A stretch of 64,000 bases of DNA from Serpentinicella alkaliphila (GTDB taxonomy: Bacteria > Bacillota > Clostridia > Peptostreptococcales > Natronincolaceae), in the NCBI RefSeq assembly GCF_018141405.1, contig NZ_CP058648.1:697001-761000 (forward strand), written 5' to 3'. Positions 30,019-38,386 of this stretch are shown in pieces. The notes below the pieces were generated by a model, which saw nothing but the letters and a program-made list of their open reading frames with translations, made no database searches and had not been told where the DNA came from. Position 1 is the first letter of the stretch, and every line of letters begins with the position of its first letter. A program made the translations under genes and the position numbers.

Positions 30019-30954
30019 TTATAGAACTACAATATCTTCCTCTTCCAATACATTTCTTAATGCCTCTAAGGCAACTTCTAATTGCTCATCATCAGGTTCG
30101 AATGTCGTTAGTTTTTGCATCATTAAACCAGGATAGCTAACGATTTTTACAATTGAAGACTGTTTTTTTCCAGCAATCTTTAAAATTTCAAATGAAATAC
30201 CCGCAACCACGGGAAGTAAGGCTAGTCTTAGTCCCATCCTCATTAAAGCACTTTCCCAGCTAATAAATGAAAACATAATAATACTTACCATCATTACGAT
30301 AAAAACAAAGCTTGTTCCACATCTCGGATGTAAAGTTGTATATTTTTTCGCATTTTCTACAGTTAAAGCTTCACCATTTTCATAGCAGTAAATTGCCTTA
30401 TGCTCAGCACCATGATATTGAAATACTCTTTTCATATCGTCCATTCTTGAAATTATAAGCACATAAATAACAAACATACTTAACCTTAATATTCCTTCAA
30501 ATAAACTTAAGAATAGACCTTTGTTAATATAGGTTGTTAAAAAACCTGAAACCAACGTAGGTAGAAAAATAAATATACCTACAGATAGGGCTAGGGCAAA
30601 GAAAACTGAAACATAAATTAATACATCGTCAGCCTGATCTTTAAATACTTTTTTCATAAAACTTTCAAATTTATCGGGTTCAGTTGGTGTTTCAATTCCT
30701 TCTTCTGCAATTTCTGCTGAATACATAAGGGACCTTACACCTAATACCATAGAATCAATTAGGGCTATTCCGCCTCTTAATATAGGTATTTTTGATAATT
30801 TATATTTTTGTACTATACCAGTTACTGGTTCTCTTTTTATTTCAATCGTCCTATCAGGCCTTCTTACGGCGATAGCTATATCTTTTGTTCCTCGCATCAT
30901 AACTCCCTCAATAAGAGCCTGACCACCAACACTTTTAATATTTGAATTAGACAT
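30019..30954 (-). CDS. yqhQ: DUF1385 family membrane protein (YqhQ-like)
   Basis: This 311-residue protein begins SVGGQALIEGVMMRG, the DUF1385 signature, and has FQYHGAEHKAIYCYENG, HPRCGTSFVF and about four to five membrane helices. Its function is unknown, although it is conserved across Firmicutes and Thermotogae near prmC/prfA/rpmE, as here. The sequence HGAEHK plus HPRCGT suggests metal binding. It is on the backbone strand. Confidence 0.88.
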   Translation of the reverse strand: MSNSNIKSVGGQALIEGVMMRGTKDIAIAVRRPDRTIEIKREPVTGIVQKYKLSKIPILRGGIALIDSMVLGVRSLMYSAEIAEEGIETPTEPDKFESFMKKVFKDQADDVLIYVSVFFALALSVGIFIFLPTLVSGFLTTYINKGLFLSLFEGILRLSMFVIYVLIISRMDDMKRVFQYHGAEHKAIYCYENGEALTVENAKKYTTLHPRCGTSFVFIVMMVSIIMFSFISWESALMRMGLRLALLPVVAGISFEILKIAGKKQSSIVKIVSYPGLMMQKLTTFEPDDEQLEVALEALRNVLEEEDIVVL

Positions 30955-31104
30955 ATCAATTTCCTTTCTAAACTGTTCTTTTTATTATTATATACCTATT
31001 ATGTACTTATTACAAACAACATTAATTTTTAACAGATGCTTTGAAAATTAAAAAAAGTTTAAAAAATTTTAATTTTTTTTAAAAATTAGTGATTAAATCC
31101 TGTT

Positions 31105-31124
31105 TAACATGGTATATATATAAT
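31105..31124 (+). promoter_or_regulatory. Candidate extended -10 promoter of the repeat RNA unit
   Basis: TGGTATATATATAAT at 31110-31124 gives TG-N-TATATA (extended -10) and an overlapping TATAAT. No good -35 is seen. A 5-bp hairpin, GGTAG-TTCC-CTACC at 31137-31150, follows and could cap a 5' end. Confidence 0.35.
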
Positions 31125-31176
31125 ACAATAGAATCCGGTAGTTCCCTACCAATCAAATTTAAAGGTAGTAAGTAAA

Positions 31177-31533
31177 GTAAATTAGTAGTAAGAGTAAGTT
31201 AGTAGTAAAAGTAAGTTAGTAGTAAAAGTAAGTTAGTAGTAAGAGTAAGTTAGTAGTAAAAGCAAGTTAGTAGTAAAAGCAAGTTAGTAGTAAAAGCAAG
31301 TTAGTAGTAAAAGTAAGTTAGTAGTAAAAGTAAGTTAGTAGTAAAAGTAAGTTAGTAGTAAAAGTAAGTTAGTAGTAAAAGTAAGTTAGTAGTAAAAGTA
31401 AGTTAGTAGTAAAAGTAAGTTAGTAGTAAAAGTAAGTTAGTAGTAAAAGTAAGTTAGTAGTAAAAGTAAGTTAGTAGTAAAAGTAAGTTAGTAGTAAAAG
31501 TAAGTTAGTAGTAAAAGTAAGTTAGTAGTAAAA
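31177..31533 (+). repeat. Tandem array of 21 copies of a 17-bp repeat
   Basis: The unit GTAAGTTAGTAGTAAAA repeats 21 times without gaps (357 bp). Only three variant positions occur: position 2 is C in units 6-8, position 5 is A in unit 1, and position 16 is G in units 1 and 4. As 17 is not a multiple of three and the unit contains TAA and TAG, every plus frame is blocked, so it is not coding. Read as RNA it is five A-R-N triplets (AGU AGU AAA AGU AAG) plus UU, and all variants fall at the N position. Confidence 0.97.
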
Positions 31534-31601
31534 GAAGTAAGGTAAAAAAAGTAAGTATGTAGTTAACAAAAGAAAATAAAAAAGGAGCGTTGATAAGGTA
31601 A

Positions 31602-31670
31602 ATGAATGTAGATGGTCCACCAAAGCTAAATGAAGATTGGTATAGCTACTTCCGATTCTATTTTAAATGA
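31602..31670 (+). CDS. Possible 22-residue peptide ORF after the repeat array
   Basis: ATG at 31602 to TGA at 31668-31670 encodes a 22-residue peptide starting MNVDGPPKLNEDW and ending in an aromatic, basic YSYFRFYFK. AAAGGAG lies 14-20 bases upstream, a little far, and AAGG lies 4 bases upstream. There is no signal peptide. The stop codon overlaps the first base of the terminator stem. I do not recognise it; coding is plausible but unproven. Confidence 0.4.
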   Translation: MNVDGPPKLNEDWYSYFRFYFK

Positions 31671-31717
31671 AACGGGTTATTTTCAAACAATTTGTTGAAA
31701 ATACCCGTTTTATTAAT
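31670..31717. terminator. Strong bidirectional terminator after the repeat unit
   Basis: A 16-bp stem with one bulge (AAACGGGT plus ATTTTCAA, pairing with TTGAAAAT plus ACCCGTTT), then T-rich sequence on the plus strand. It also lies at the 3' end of the CNNM gene on the other strand. Confidence 0.9.
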
Positions 31718-32963
31718 TTTCAATAAAAATTCTTATTTTTTTTATTCTATTTCCTTCTAGTTCCTCTAAGACTAGCTTAGTATTACTATACTTAATTGAT
31801 TCACCAAGTTTTGGTAATCTTCCCAGCTCACTGATCATAAGGCCCCCTATGGAATCTATATCCTCTGCCTCTAGATTTACTCCTAACAATTCATTTACTA
31901 ACTCTAGACGTATATTTCCTTTTAAAATATATTCGTTATGATTTATAGCTTCAATTTCATTTTCCTGTTCATCATATTCATCCTGTATATCTCCGACTAT
32001 TTCTTCAATTAAATCTTCCATTGTTACTATCCCAGCAGTTCCCCCATATTCATCTAATGCAATAGCAATTTGTACTTTTTTCTTTTTCATTTCTTTAAAT
32101 AGTTCTGCAATTCTCTTGTATTCGAAAGTGTAATAGGGGGTTCTTATATAATTATATATATCAAAATTATCATTTATATTTTCTGTAAATAATAAATCTC
32201 TTAAATTTAAAATCCCAATTATATTATCTATTCCTTCTTTGAAAACCGGATAACGAGTATATTTCTCATTCCTAATTACTTGTATAATCTCTTCGTAGGT
32301 AAGCCTTACATCAATAGCTACGATATCTGTTCTCTGTATCATTACATCTTTAATTTGAAGATCTCCAAACTCAAATACTTTATGTATCATTTCCTTTTCA
32401 TCTATTTCCAAAACACCTTCTTCTTGACTTACATTAACTACAGTCCTTAGTTCATCCTCTGTTATAAAAGGGCGATTATGATTATTATTTATTCTTAATA
32501 TTTTCATTAATCCACTTGTGATAAATGTAAAAACTATAACTATTGGATGTAATACTGTAATAATAAAGGCCATAGGTCTGCCAACTCTTACAGAAACTCT
32601 TTCTGCATTTTGTGCAGCCCAGGATTTAGGGGTTATTTCAGCAAAAACCAAAACTAAAAACGTCATTATAACAGTTGAAACTACCACACCACTGTCTCCA
32701 TAATAATCTATTGCAAGAGATGTTGCTATGGCGGAGGCTGCTATATTTACGATATTATTTCCTACTAAAATTGTACCTAGGAGCTTGCTAGGCTCCTTTA
32801 TCAATCTACTTACTAACTCTGCTCCAACTATCTCATCATCAACCATGTGTCTTGCTCTAATTTTACTTAAAGCCATCAAGGCAGTTTCTGAAGTAGAAAA
32901 AAAAGCTGAAAGAATTAATAGAAATAATAATAGAACTATTTTTCCTAAACTGCTTCCAAACAA
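31713..32963 (-). CDS. CNNM/CorC (HlyC) family membrane protein with CBS domains
   Basis: This 416-residue protein has a DUF21/CNNM membrane domain (about 1-185, four helices; FSTSETALMALSKIRARHM, VGNNIVNIAASAIAT), then two CBS domains (about 205-330; MIQRTDIVAID, DEYGGTAGIVTMEDLIEEIVGDIQDE) and a C-terminal CorC_HlyC domain. The family transports or regulates Mg2+/Co2+, often Na+-coupled Mg2+ efflux, and binds ATP or Mg at the CBS pair. It ends at the terminator shared with the repeat unit. Confidence 0.93.
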   Translation of the reverse strand: MFGSSLGKIVLLLFLLILSAFFSTSETALMALSKIRARHMVDDEIVGAELVSRLIKEPSKLLGTILVGNNIVNIAASAIATSLAIDYYGDSGVVVSTVIMTFLVLVFAEITPKSWAAQNAERVSVRVGRPMAFIITVLHPIVIVFTFITSGLMKILRINNNHNRPFITEDELRTVVNVSQEEGVLEIDEKEMIHKVFEFGDLQIKDVMIQRTDIVAIDVRLTYEEIIQVIRNEKYTRYPVFKEGIDNIIGILNLRDLLFTENINDNFDIYNYIRTPYYTFEYKRIAELFKEMKKKKVQIAIALDEYGGTAGIVTMEDLIEEIVGDIQDEYDEQENEIEAINHNEYILKGNIRLELVNELLGVNLEAEDIDSIGGLMISELGRLPKLGESIKYSNTKLVLEELEGNRIKKIRIFIEN

Positions 32964-33064
32964 TCTATCACCTCTTTTACACTTGCAAAGTGAATAATAT
33001 ATAGTTTGTGTTTTTTACATAAAAAATAGACATTGAATTTTACTTCAATATCTATTAATACCAA

Positions 33065-34108
33065 TTAGATAATACATACTATTTTCATATCACTTTGTAG
33101 AGATAAGTCTATGTATTCTGACTCCACATGTATTATTGGATTACTTACATCATAAGGTGGAATAAATACTATTTCCCCAGTCTTTTCATTATTTAGCCAT
33201 ACATTTGATCCAGTATAGTATACTGAAATATTGTTAATAAATGCATCAAGTATAGAAGGATCAAAGGCACCGATTCCTGTAGTTAAAAAAAGTTTAAACA
33301 CCTCAAAGGGACTAGTTCTTCTTTTATAGACTCTGTCTGAAATCATTGCATCATAAACATCTGCTATGGAAACAATTTTTGAAAAAATATTTATTTTATT
33401 TCCTTTTATTCCAAAAGGATATCCTGAGCCATCTATTCTTTCATGATGATGGAGCACTCCATTCATAACATCAATATCAATATTGCCCATGGTTTTTAAA
33501 ATTTCGTATCCATACAATGAATGGTTTTTTATTTCATTATACTCCTCATCTGTTAGGCTTCCCTTTTTATTTAAAATCTCTGTATCTATTTTTATTTTCC
33601 CGACATCATGCAAAAGAGCTGATTGTATAGCCTTTTTTATGTCCTCTTGTGAAAGTCTTAGCCACTTAGCAATAAGCATTGAGTAAAATGCGGTATTGAG
33701 ACAGTGTGTATATGTATATACATCAGCACTTTTAACCTTCGTTAACATGCTGATTACTTTTTCTTGATCATCTTGCCAGCTATATATTGAATCAGATATA
33801 TTGGTTATCATCTTTTTTTCTATTTCTTTACCAGATGACAGCTTATTTAACAAATCCTTTAAACAGTCAATATTTGTTTTATATTGTTCATAAATTTCAT
33901 TTCTCTCACTTATATCATTGCAAAAAATATCACTTTCGAATTCATAAATCAACACTCTTTCAACATTAAACTGTTCTAATCTCTCCTTAATAAAAGAGTT
34001 GATATTAGTATTTTTCACAACTAGTGGTAAACCATAGTTATTTAAAATATCCTCTGCTAATACATCCATTTCTGAACAATCTCTAAGCAATACGTACTTC
34101 TTTCTCAT
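33065..34108 (-). CDS. HD-GYP domain protein, probable c-di-GMP phosphodiesterase
   Basis: The N-terminal half (about 1-120) is unassigned; the C-terminal half is an HD-GYP domain with LLHDVGKIKIDTEIL, NHSLYGYEIL and HHERIDGSGYPFGIKG, the metal and substrate motifs. It hydrolyses c-di-GMP to pGpG or GMP by family knowledge. I prefer the ATG at 34108 (MRKKYVLL) with GGGG upstream; an ATG at 34123 is also in frame but has no ribosome site. It lies about 80 bp downstream of the CheY-like gene, which follows a c-di-GMP riboswitch, so it may be under feedback control. Confidence 0.9.
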   Translation of the reverse strand: MRKKYVLLRDCSEMDVLAEDILNNYGLPLVVKNTNINSFIKERLEQFNVERVLIYEFESDIFCNDISERNEIYEQYKTNIDCLKDLLNKLSSGKEIEKKMITNISDSIYSWQDDQEKVISMLTKVKSADVYTYTHCLNTAFYSMLIAKWLRLSQEDIKKAIQSALLHDVGKIKIDTEILNKKGSLTDEEYNEIKNHSLYGYEILKTMGNIDIDVMNGVLHHHERIDGSGYPFGIKGNKINIFSKIVSIADVYDAMISDRVYKRRTSPFEVFKLFLTTGIGAFDPSILDAFINNISVYYTGSNVWLNNEKTGEIVFIPPYDVSNPIIHVESEYIDLSLQSDMKIVCII

Positions 34109-34189
34109 ATCCCAATACCCCATTACATTATTTTTTTCACATCGCCTATTATTTTACATCATCATATAATTTTGTATATATTAGTTCCC

Positions 34190-34543
34190 TTATAATTTAC
34201 TTAATGTCCTAATTATAAAATCTTCTTTAAATGGCTTTACTAGAAAACCTTTTGCACCAAGTTTAACTGCTTCCGTAACAAAAGTTTCTTGTCCTAGAGC
34301 AGAGATTATTACAACATTAGCCTTAGGGTCAATATTAATAATTTCTTTCAACACTTCAATTCCATTTTTTTCAGGCATAGTAATATCTAGTGTTAATATA
34401 TCAGGTCTTAAATCAATATACTTACTTATAGCCTCGACACCATTTTTACCCTCGCCAATAACTTCGAAACCATTTTTTTCGAGTATGCATCTTAGGGAAA
34501 TCCTCATAAAGGTTGCATCATCAACAATAAGTACTTTTTTCAA
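34190..34543 (-). CDS. CheY-like single-domain response regulator
   Basis: This 117-residue receiver has acidic VDD at 8-9, phospho-acceptor Asp in PDILTLDITMPEKNG, Thr/Ser in VIISALG and Lys in LVKPF. It has no output domain. The family is phosphorylated by a histidine kinase, and CheY-like forms act by protein binding, for example at the flagellar motor. It is preceded by a c-di-GMP-I riboswitch with terminator, and followed by the HD-GYP gene. Confidence 0.93.
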   Translation of the reverse strand: MKKVLIVDDATFMRISLRCILEKNGFEVIGEGKNGVEAISKYIDLRPDILTLDITMPEKNGIEVLKEIINIDPKANVVIISALGQETFVTEAVKLGAKGFLVKPFKEDFIIRTLSKL

Positions 34544-34603
34544 TATTTCACCTCTTTACCATATATATTTGTTTGATTGAATGGAGAACAAATTATGATT
34601 TTC

Positions 34604-34645
34604 AAAAAACAAAAATGAAGGTATTCACTTAATAAATACCTTCAT
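34604..34645 (-). terminator. Riboswitch-linked intrinsic terminator
   Basis: On the minus strand an 11-bp perfect stem (ATGAAGGTATT/AATACCTTCAT) with a 9-base loop is followed by a T-rich tract. It lies between the aptamer and the CheY-like gene, the normal position for an expression platform. Confidence 0.85.
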
Positions 34646-34680
34646 ATGACATAATCTTATTTATATTTTAAAGATTATTA

Positions 34681-34783
34681 ATCACACTTCGGTAACCTGG
34701 CAATCATAGATATTTATTGATATCATCCTTAGACCCATGGCTTTGCGTCCCTATCTTTAAATAGGTTTGCCTTTTACAGTGAT
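34681..34783 (-). promoter_or_regulatory. Cyclic-di-GMP-I (GEMM-I) riboswitch aptamer
   Basis: On the minus strand the conserved GEMM-I blocks appear in order: AAAAGGCAAACC, GGGACGCAAAGCC, GGGTCTA and TGCCAGGTTACCGAAG, with the closing helix ATCAC/GTGAT (34783-34779 and 34685-34681). This family binds c-di-GMP. It is upstream of the CheY-like and HD-GYP genes. Whether c-di-GMP turns the genes on or off cannot be told from this sequence alone. It fills most of the gap 34544-34937. Confidence 0.95.
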
Positions 34784-34866
34784 ATTAGTACCTTATACCT
34801 ATATACTCTTTAAAATTCTTTTTCGACATATTTATTTAAAATCCTTCAATATTTTGTATTTTTTTA

Positions 34867-34897
34867 CAAAAAAATCTCCTTTTTGTAAAAGGAGTTT
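34867..34897 (-). terminator. Terminator of the TetR gene
   Basis: On the minus strand AACTCCTTTT pairs with AAAAGGAGATT around a 3-base loop, followed by a run of T, 40 bp after the tetR stop. Confidence 0.85.
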
Positions 34898-34937
34898 CTT
34901 CATTGATTCATTAAGATATTTAATTTAGTAATGCTAG

Positions 34938-35522
34938 TTATTTATATATACATTTTAAAATCATATCCATAGCCAACATTGTCTGATTTTGAAGAGAGAA
35001 ATTAAATTTTTCAAACCTCCACCTTAAACATATGGCATTAAAAAGACCTAAAATTGTATCAGATAAAATAATACTATCAATGTCAGGTGAAAGCTCTCCT
35101 GATAGTTTTCCACTTTCAATAGTATCATACATAAACTTATATCGAACATTGTAAATATCCATAACCTTTACAGCTAGATTTTGGTCATTTGCTAACACTT
35201 CATAAATCTGTGTAATTGCGGTTATTTCGGGGTAATTTTCATAATATAAAGCGTAAGAATCAATAAAATATTTTATTGCTTCAGTAAAAGGAAGCTTTTT
35301 TAATTTTATAGACTCAATAATATCCATATCATATTGTGAGTAGTGCTCTAAAACACCTAATAATATTTCATTTTTATTTTTAAAGTGTTTAAATAAGGTG
35401 CCCTCTGAAATTTCTTCCCTTTTTGCAATTTCTCTAGTGGATAGACCTTGTATACCTAAATCATTAATTATCTCTATTGCTGTTAATATAACACGTTCTT
35501 TTCTATGTATGGGTAATTTCAT
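34938..35522 (-). CDS. TetR-family transcriptional regulator
   Basis: This 194-residue protein has the N-terminal TetR helix-turn-helix (VILTAIEIINDLG, LSTREIAKREEISEGTLFKHFKNK) and a variable C-terminal ligand and dimerisation domain (about 60-194). No divergent target gene is left in place: upstream, only 40 bp away, is an IS copy (35562-37243), which probably removed its original promoter or regulated neighbour. Its ligand is unknown. Confidence 0.93.
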   Translation of the reverse strand: MKLPIHRKERVILTAIEIINDLGIQGLSTREIAKREEISEGTLFKHFKNKNEILLGVLEHYSQYDMDIIESIKLKKLPFTEAIKYFIDSYALYYENYPEITAITQIYEVLANDQNLAVKVMDIYNVRYKFMYDTIESGKLSGELSPDIDSIILSDTILGLFNAICLRWRFEKFNFSLQNQTMLAMDMILKCIYK

Positions 35523-35561
35523 ATTCTACCTCCTAGCATTGGAACCACATAAGTGAATTAT

Positions 35562-37243
35562 CATGAGTTATGCAGTTCGTGTAAATAAATGTAAATAAGA
35601 CTGATGTATCGTATATTATAATATACTAAAAAATATTTTTGTTTTATATGTCTTGAAATAGCAAAAAAGACTTGACTTTTTAAACCCGCCCCAATAATCA
35701 AAGTGAATGGTATTAATAGCCATTACTCTTGATGAATGGGTGATAAATATGACTCTTGGGAAACCGAAATATAGAAATTTACAACAAGGAAATGGGGGCG
35801 GAACGCCAGTTTTAAAAGCAATTTGGGATAAATTTGATTTTTCACTTCTGCTTACGCAATCGGGTATTGTAAAACGTAATGGTGTACCCACTTGGCTTAT
35901 TGCTTTTGCTTATGTGGTAGGACTTATTGCTAATAAAAATTCTGTCTCACGTATTTCTGATTATGCTACTAAGGATAGCTTATTACAACCGATGTTTCGG
36001 AATCTTAAAATGGCTCAATATACCTTTAGCCGCTTTTTTACAACTGATTATAATTGGGGTTTATTTAGTTTTAAAAGAGTACAAAGACTACAACAAGAAG
36101 AAGAAACTGCATTTACTGAAGGAGATGTTATTGTACTTGATGATACAAAGGTGGCTCATGCCCATGGAAAGAAAATCCCTTTCCTTTGTTGGTTATATGA
36201 TAGCTCCATTAAAATAAATATCTGGTGTATGAATATAGTTGCTACAACTGTTGTATTAAAGAACGGACTTAAATATCCATTGTTTTGGCGTATTTGGCGT
36301 AAGGTAGAAAATAGCGATGAAAAACAGACAAAAATAGATCTTTCAAAAGAAATGCTAATGGATATTCGCCGGATTTACACAGGGGTACTATGGGTTGCCA
36401 TGGACCCGGTTTTTATGCAAAGACTTTTTTAATTGGCTCACAGATCATCAATATGATTGGGTTACTAAGGCAAAACGTAATACAGCACTTTATCGAAAAG
36501 AAATTGAGAATATTACAGGCCGAGAACGCTTTATCCCTGTAAAGCCTTCAATGCTTATTAAAGAAGTTTTTTCAAACTTCTTATTAGTGGTCTTAAAGAT
36601 AAAGTAAGTGCTATATCCATACCTAATATTTATATCAAGTTACCCTACCGTTTAGTTGGAAAGCAGGGTAAAGTAGTAACTAAGTATCGTTATACGCCTA
36701 TTGCAAAAGCAGTTGTAGCTACAAGACTCAAAGAAGATACTGAAATGATGAAGGATGAATTTGAGAAAAACAAAGAGGTTGCGGCTACATATCGTGGGGC
36801 TTACCTTTTGATTAGTAATAGGGTCGATAATCCTGAAGAAGCTTTAGATGCATATATTAAGCGTTGGAGCATTGAGGTTTTTTAGAACTGCAAAACAAGA
36901 ACTGGGGTTGAATTCTTGCCACTCAACGTCGGAAAGTCATCATTACGCCCATATTGAGCTCATTTTTACAGCAGAAACTTTACTTGTCTATGCAAGATGG
37001 GAACTCAATAATAAAGGCGCTGAAGAAGGCTTCACCCACGGCGAAATGGTCCGAAACTTTTTCAACGCCACATACCGTATCGTTATAAAAGCACAGCAAT
37101 GCTTTCAAACTATACAAGTACATTTTGACACAGAAGTTAGGCAATTTGCAAGACTTATTGATAAATTTTGGCCGAAGAATTTATTGTTAGGTTGGTTTAC
37201 TGTGCAAAATTCCCAGTATATGGAGTCAACTGCATAACTCATG
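35562..37243 (+). mobile_element. IS4-family insertion sequence, copy C (1682 bp)
   Basis: The same CATGAGTTATGCAGTT ends occur as in copy B. An 8-bp target duplication TGAATTAT occurs at 35554-35561 and 37244-37251. The transposase is on the plus strand, and the left end is 40 bp upstream of the tetR ATG on the other strand. Outside about 500 bp it is essentially identical to copies A and B. Confidence 0.95.
35749..37237 (+). pseudogene. IS4-family transposase, frameshifted (copy C)
   Basis: The protein matches copies A and B up to LWVAMD, then GACCCGG replaces GACCGCTGG (2-base loss). There are six rather than seven T near 36566 and six rather than eight T near 36880 (just before the Y-R-E-K signature region ends). 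The GCAAAAGCAG site is intact here, unlike in the other copies. At least three frameshifts make it non-functional as written. Confidence 0.85.
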
Positions 37244-37304
37244 TGAATTATATCTAATATTACATATTATGTCAATTTTAATATGGTATTGAGTGCTAAA
37301 CATG

Positions 37305-37336
37305 TAAAAGAAAAGCTCCCTTCGCAGTGAAAGGAG
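37305..37336 (-). terminator. Terminator of the tdk gene
   Basis: On the minus strand CTCCTTTC pairs with GAAGGGAG (one G-U) around a 5-base loop, followed by CTTTTCTTTT. Confidence 0.8.
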
Positions 37337-37354
37337 TTATATAGTTTTTATATT

Positions 37355-37945
37355 CTATTTTATCACTTCATGACATTTTCTACATCTAGCTTCATAGCCT
37401 TCTTCTGCTCCAACTAGAATTATAGGGTCACTATATTTAGCAGGCTTCCCGTTTACTAACCTTTGGGTTCTAGTAGCAGGCATTTTACAAACCACACACA
37501 CAGCAGTTAGCTTTGTTACATACTCTGCTAATGCCATTAGTTGCGGTACTACTTGAAAAGGTTCCCCTCTAAAATCCATATCTAGTCCGGAACAAATAAC
37601 CCTTTTTCCGCTATCTGCAGAATCTTTACATACTTGTATAATTTCTTCTCCAAGAAATTGTACTTCATCTATAGCTAAAACATCATAGTCTGGATTTTCT
37701 TTTATGTAGCTTTGTAACCGCTGCGCATCCTCTACAGCAATACATTTCATTTGTTTACCATTATGACAAGCAATATTATCTACGGAATATCTATCATCAA
37801 TAGCTGGCTTAAAAACTAATACCTTGAGACCAGCAATATTAGCACGATTAATTCTTCTAAGTAACTCCTCGCTTTTACCCGCATACATAGGTCCTACTAT
37901 CATTTCAATACTTCCAGCTTGAGAGTACTCCATTAAATCTACCAT
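37355..37945 (-). CDS. tdk: Thymidine kinase (type II)
   Basis: This 196-residue enzyme phosphorylates thymidine. It has P-loop [21 protein letters not shown], the lasso DMDFRGEPF, and zinc Cys pairs CVVC and CRKC. A GGGGGAG site precedes the ATG. The rho-rpmE-tdk order is conserved in Firmicutes. The gene is separated from rpmE by two hairpins, so it likely has its own transcript. Confidence 0.96.
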   Translation of the reverse strand: MVDLMEYSQAGSIEMIVGPMYAGKSEELLRRINRANIAGLKVLVFKPAIDDRYSVDNIACHNGKQMKCIAVEDAQRLQSYIKENPDYDVLAIDEVQFLGEEIIQVCKDSADSGKRVICSGLDMDFRGEPFQVVPQLMALAEYVTKLTAVCVVCKMPATRTQRLVNGKPAKYSDPIILVGAEEGYEARCRKCHEVIK

Positions 37946-38010
37946 ATTTTATCTCCCCCAAGTAACAGTTTGATACTAATTCAACTAAATTTTAAATATG
38001 ATATAACCGC

Positions 38011-38037
38011 AAATTCCCTCTATAAGAGGGAATTTTT
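38011..38037. terminator. Strong hairpin between rpmE and tdk
   Basis: Perfect 11-bp stem AAATTCCCTCT/AGAGGGAATTT with a 3-base loop. It lies 65 bp upstream of tdk, is T-rich on the plus side, and adds to the terminator at the rpmE stop. Confidence 0.65.
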
Positions 38038-38051
38038 GATATACTAATGAT

Positions 38052-38082
38052 AAAAATAAAGGTTAGAAAAAGCTCTAACCTT
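38052..38082 (-). terminator. Terminator of rpmE
   Basis: AAGGTTAG/CTAACCTT stem on the minus strand, followed by TATTTTTATC. The stem overlaps the rpmE stop codon. Confidence 0.8.
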
Positions 38083-38287
38083 ACATTCCAAATTTCTTTT
38101 TGAATTTTTCCACACGTCCACCTTTTTCCATTTGCTTCTGTTTACCAGTAAAGTATGGATGGCACTCTGAACAGATTTCAACTCTAATTTCATCTTTAGT
38201 TGAACCAGTTTTGAAGTTGTTACCACATGCACAATGTACGTCTACTTCTTTATAGTTTGGATGTATATCTTTTTTCACTTTAATCAC
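38081..38287 (-). CDS. rpmE: Ribosomal protein L31 (zinc-binding type)
   Basis: This 68-residue large-subunit protein (bL31) has [15 protein letters not shown] and [15 protein letters not shown]. The four zinc cysteines C19, C21, C39 and C42 are intact, so it is the C+ form; a C- paralogue may exist elsewhere under zinc control. It lies downstream of rho, in the usual order, with a terminator at its end. Confidence 0.97.
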   Translation of the reverse strand: MIKVKKDIHPNYKEVDVHCACGNNFKTGSTKDEIRVEICSECHPYFTGKQKQMEKGGRVEKFKKKFGM

Positions 38288-38386
38288 CTCTTTCTATGTA
38301 TCAAGGCTATATTTAATAATTGAATTAGTCAAATTTAACTTCTATATTATAGCATAGGGATTTCATCAGTGCAAGAGTATTTAGCA

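Larger units (their letters stand above)
31125..31717 (+). ncRNA. Candidate repeat-containing RNA (leader hairpin, 21 repeats, tiny ORF, terminator)
   Basis: The 760-bp gap between yqhQ and the CNNM gene has no normal-sized gene. On the plus strand it contains an extended -10 box, a 5' hairpin (31137-31150), 21 tandem 17-bp repeats, a 22-codon ORF with an AAAGGAG site, and a strong terminator. All parts are on one strand in transcription order, which suggests a discrete transcript of about 590 nt. Whether it is expressed is not known; this is an inference from layout. Confidence 0.45.

Noticed and set aside
31177-31533. 17-bp tandem array as a CRISPR array
   Set aside because: Repeats are contiguous with no unique spacers, are only 17 bp, and no cas gene is near.
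31177-31533. Tandem array as part of a repetitive protein gene
   Set aside because: The period of 17 is not a multiple of three and the unit contains TAA and TAG, so all plus frames are closed within 51 bases; the minus strand is also interrupted by TAA.
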